Below, in pieces: positions 61,251 to 64,000 of a DNA stretch of 64,000 nt; position 1 is the stretch's first letter; every line of letters starts with the position of its first letter. Source of the stretch: Sisyra terminalis (lineage: Eukaryota; Arthropoda; Insecta; Neuroptera; Sisyridae); assembly GCA_958496175.1 (NCBI GenBank), contig OY292280.1, forward strand, positions 6,696,001 to 6,760,000, given 5' to 3'. The translations under genes were made by a program, and so were the position numbers. The notes beneath the pieces were generated by a model, which saw nothing but the letters and a program-made list of their open reading frames with translations, did no database searches and was not told the DNA's origin.

Positions 61251-61985
61251 TTGACCTACCCAAACCGAAATTTTAGTTAGAACCTTTTGCATTTAATTTT
61301 GAGTTTCAACGACAAAATTGTATTTAAATTGGTATTTGATTGTTGAAAAAAATGACCATAATTGTAGACTTATTAGTTGTAAAACTATAGCAGACTATAG
61401 CTGGAGCGCGAGTAAAAGATTGGCTCCGGAGTTGGAGCCTTTTTCGGGTAATTCCCCTGCTCTGGGTGTGATGAATAATGATTATTTCGTGTACCAGATT
61501 ATTATCGTTGATTATTTAGCGTTGGCCGATTTGGCCACGAAAAAAATCGCCTGAAACTATATCATGATATTTAATTCATACAAATCTGAGACTTTCTATT
61601 TAAATCAAATACTTTCTACATTCATAACTGACCGTATTTAAGTGTATCGTTATTTAATAAAATTATTTAATAACAATTTAATAGTTCTTAACCTTGCCCT
61701 ACTCATTCTATTTTATGAATTCGTCTTGTTCTGATTTAATAAGCGTATCAGAAAATTAATTAATTCAATTTTCATTTATTACTATTATAACATTATCGCA
61801 TTAGAGGCAATTTAAGAATAGATATACTGTTCGTTATTTAACACCAATTGTTTACTGGTTATCAATTGATAACAGTTGAATGTTGTTCATACAAATAAAT
61901 CGATAGATTTTTAATGAATTCAAAGATCAATGCGATAGTAATGTCGTTAAATTATCAAAATTGTTCAATATTTCAAAATTATGTG
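61251..61985. other. No gene recognised
   Basis: Contains a 78-codon frame (61318-61554) of unusual, less AT-rich composition (GAGCGCGAGTAAAAGATTGG onward), with no family I recognise. The rest is AT-rich. Confidence 0.35.
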
Positions 61986-61989
61986 CTTT

Positions 61990-62250
61990 TCGGGAGTTGG
62001 TGCAGTTCGGTGCAGTTAAGTGCAATTTTATGAAAGACGCTCATTTGAATTATTGCATGGCACGATCGTCTGTTGTTTTTAGTTAGCGTCGATTGTAAAT
62101 CGGCTAATTTTGTGAATAATTAATTAGTTTTAATTAGTGATATATTTTCAAACTAGTTCTATGTGCTTTTATGTGATTTGTTGGGGAAATGTTGCAAAAA
62201 GTTGCAATTTCTAATTAGTTGTCACCAAACTTGATTATAAAGCACCTAAA
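61990..62250 (+). promoter_or_regulatory. Possible noncoding first exon with strong donor
   Basis: Begins with GGTGCAGTTCGGTGCAGTTA (repeated initiator-like TGCAGTT) and ends with CACCTAAA|GTAAGTTTTT, a consensus donor after 62250. No long open frame. Could be an alternative first exon of whatever gene lies to the right, or of the gene that starts near 39 kb. Speculative. Confidence 0.25.
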
Positions 62251-63480
62251 GTAAGTTTTTTACTCTTTTTATTATTTGATTTTTGTGGATGGAATTATAA
62301 AGTTTGTAAGGTTTCCGTATACCGGCCAATGATAAGCGCAAATCAGATGTTAATAGTCTTTAGCCGGTGGAAAAAGCTCAACGAAATTTCGTTGAGCTTT
62401 CATAGTTGAGATCACTTTTCATAGTAGCGTGCAGTGATACATATACCGCTACCATGAACAATGACATGAACTTTACCTAACTTTTGGCATAGATTGTTAT
62501 TTCTAAAGGAAAACTTATAATGCCTTGGAAAATGAGTATACGTAGGTATAGGTAAAGCTCTTTGGTTTGCATTATCAATATTAGTAAAAATCAGTAAATT
62601 ATAATGCTATTAGTTGTAGCTTATATACTTTATTGGAAAGAACCGGCATTTGAAATTAATTTATTGTATTGGTATATCTTTCTGGTAAAGTAACGAAAAT
62701 GCCTCCGGCTGGAAATCCGGAACACGCTGACATTAAAAGCTTTTCCATTTGCCTCCAACCATTTAAATTTATATTCTTTTTTATTCTTCATTTCGTATTA
62801 CTGTCCGTATTACAATATGGCGGATTTCCAATATGGTGGAGTTGGACTTAAAAATTCGTTCGAATGTTTATTTCTACGTAAAATTACACGAGGCACTGAA
62901 ATTAGTAAAGATATTGGGACTAATCAGCACAAACTAATATTTATTTGTACGAGATAATGATTACTTATTTGGAAATAAAATGCAAACGAACTATTGATCT
63001 TGACTTGTTGCATCCTATTATGAAACATTGCCAAACAATCGGCCTTTTTAAATATATCTTAACCAAGGATACGAAAAAACATTCGAAAACAATGTTTAAC
63101 TTTTAACTAACTTTTCTAAATGTCATATAGTTATTATTGGATGTCCTAAAATATAAGTCCTAAAATATAACTTTAGTTACTAAGGTGACAGAAATAGCTA
63201 ATAATTGGGATTTTAAAAAAAAAATTATTGATTTTTTTCATGTATTTTCAAATTTTATTATTAATAATATTGATATTTAATGCAAAAAACTTAAAAACAA
63301 TAATTTTCAATTAATTATAAACAATTTAAATTGATAAAAATTTAAAAAAAAATCACGTGACTATAAACGCGCCATGAGTGGTCATCATAGTTGTGACGTC
63401 ATAATGTTATAGCTATTTAATAACAGTACAGCGTTTACAGATATTACACGTGACTAGACAATAATATTGAAAATTTATTG
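62251..63480. other. No gene recognised
   Basis: AT-rich, no repeat family matched. GCTCAACGAAATTTCGTTGA (62366) is a short perfect hairpin. TGTGACGTCATAATG at 63392 is a CRE-like site. Confidence 0.4.
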
Positions 63481-63583
63481 CTAAAAAACGAGTCGTTAGT
63501 TGATTCCAATTAGCTATGTGTGATAAAAGATTTATATAGGCAAAGTCTTATATATTTAAAGTCTTATAAGATTTATAAAGTTC

Positions 63584-63769
63584 ATGAGACAAGTGCTGAC
63601 ACGAGGGAAAGAGTTAGAAAAAGATGTAATCGAAGTTCTTGAGAAAGAATTAAGAGTACAAATAACGCGTCCGGGGATATATCTTGTACCTAGTCATCCG
63701 ATTTTTGCAGCATCTCCTGATGGAATGACTAGCAATGCTATTGTTGAAGTAAAATTTCAATTATTGTAA
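63584..63769 (+). pseudogene. YqaJ-type exonuclease fragment
   Basis: The 61-codon frame reads TRGKELEKDVIEVLEKEL, GIYLVPSHPIFAASPDGM and AIVEVKF. The SPDG aspartate and the ExK of VEVK match the metal-binding motifs of the lambda-exonuclease-like YqaJ family, proteins common in insect genomes within or beside mobile elements. The frame stops immediately after VEVK where the family continues, and upstream parts are missing, so this is a broken copy. A 40-nt-arm hairpin follows at 63805-63944. Confidence 0.7.
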
Positions 63770-63804
63770 AGTTTCAGATCCTCAATGATGATAAATTGGT
63801 AAAA

Positions 63805-63944
63805 AATATTCAGAGGACTAGCATCAAATAATAATCAGTCAAAACTATTTATTACATGCGCGACGTTTTATTATTTTTTTGATTATTTTTAGTTTTTATT
63901 TTATTATTTGATCCTAGTCCTCTGAATATTTTTTACCAATTTAA
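63805..63944. repeat. Hairpin with ~40-nt arms
   Basis: AATTGGTAAAAAATATTCAG with AGGACTAGCATCAAATAATA on the left pair with the complement ending AATATTTTTTACCAATT on the right, around a 55-nt AT-rich loop. Placed just past the exonuclease remnant; it may be the end of the same element. Confidence 0.75.
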
Positions 63945-64000
63945 AATTTCAATATTTAACTATCACAACAGAATTAAATCAATCAAAACACTACTTATTA

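Noticed and set aside
61318..61554. 78-codon frame ending ADLATKKIA
   Set aside because: Composition is slightly gene-like but no family is recognised, and the first third overlaps AT-rich repeat flank. Would need transcript evidence.
1..64000. CRISPR array, operon or bacterial system
   Set aside because: Spliced insect genes throughout; no regular short repeats with unique spacers.

Overview
The window is about 64 kb of AT-rich animal nuclear DNA, almost certainly from an insect. The genes have short canonical GT-AG introns (46-55 nt for the shortest) beside long introns full of transposons. The first gene is an arthropod-type glutamate-gated chloride channel. Mariner, hAT-like, pogo-like and TTAA-flanked elements are all present. 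A holometabolous insect, perhaps a beetle, is my guess; the sequence shows no species marker.

Layout. (1) 366-10557, +: the last five exons of a glutamate-gated chloride channel gene, from the extracellular domain to M4, with a 6.5-kb last intron full of inverted-repeat elements. (2) 10558-17563: intergenic, repeat-rich, with a 1.7-kb duplicated foldback structure at 15.5-17.2 kb. (3) 17564-23960, +: a complete eight-exon Sec6/EXOC3 exocyst gene (744 aa), with a decayed mariner in intron 2. (4) 25202-27350, -: a complete six-exon DENND6 gene (523 aa), tail-to-tail with Sec6. (5) 29207-31176, +: a small SERF gene (70 aa) with a plausible second terminal exon giving 98 aa. (6) 32168-34081, -: a complete three-exon TXNDC9 gene (211 aa). 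(7) 34.1-37.5 kb: nested palindromic repeats. (8) 37.9-39.05 kb: a GC-rich island ending in a perfect GTAAGT donor, probably an untranslated first exon of a gene running right. (9) 39.1-63.5 kb: no coding gene seen; it holds tandem arrays and stacked foldback elements. (10) 63.58-63.77 kb: a remnant of a YqaJ-type exonuclease.

The four complete genes are unrelated housekeeping genes (exocytosis, Rab activation, a small proteostasis-linked protein, a chaperonin/tubulin co-factor) beside a neuronal channel. I see no operon-like co-operation.

The most unusual content is in the repeats. At least four different inverted-repeat families carry the same small motif: CTGANGA, an A, a short hairpin whose stem differs between families but still pairs, then GAAA. 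That is the catalytic-core pattern of a hammerhead ribozyme, with one extra A. One family also has a conserved hairpin directly after GAAA that ends in GTC. A second theme is a GGCTCA...CTGGCAACGTTGCA palindromic element of about 225 bp that occurs singly, with three exchangeable end types, nested inside larger palindromes, and as ~162-bp tandem arrays at two distant sites. Exon borders, motifs and repeat pairings were read by eye; no alignment or search was run.
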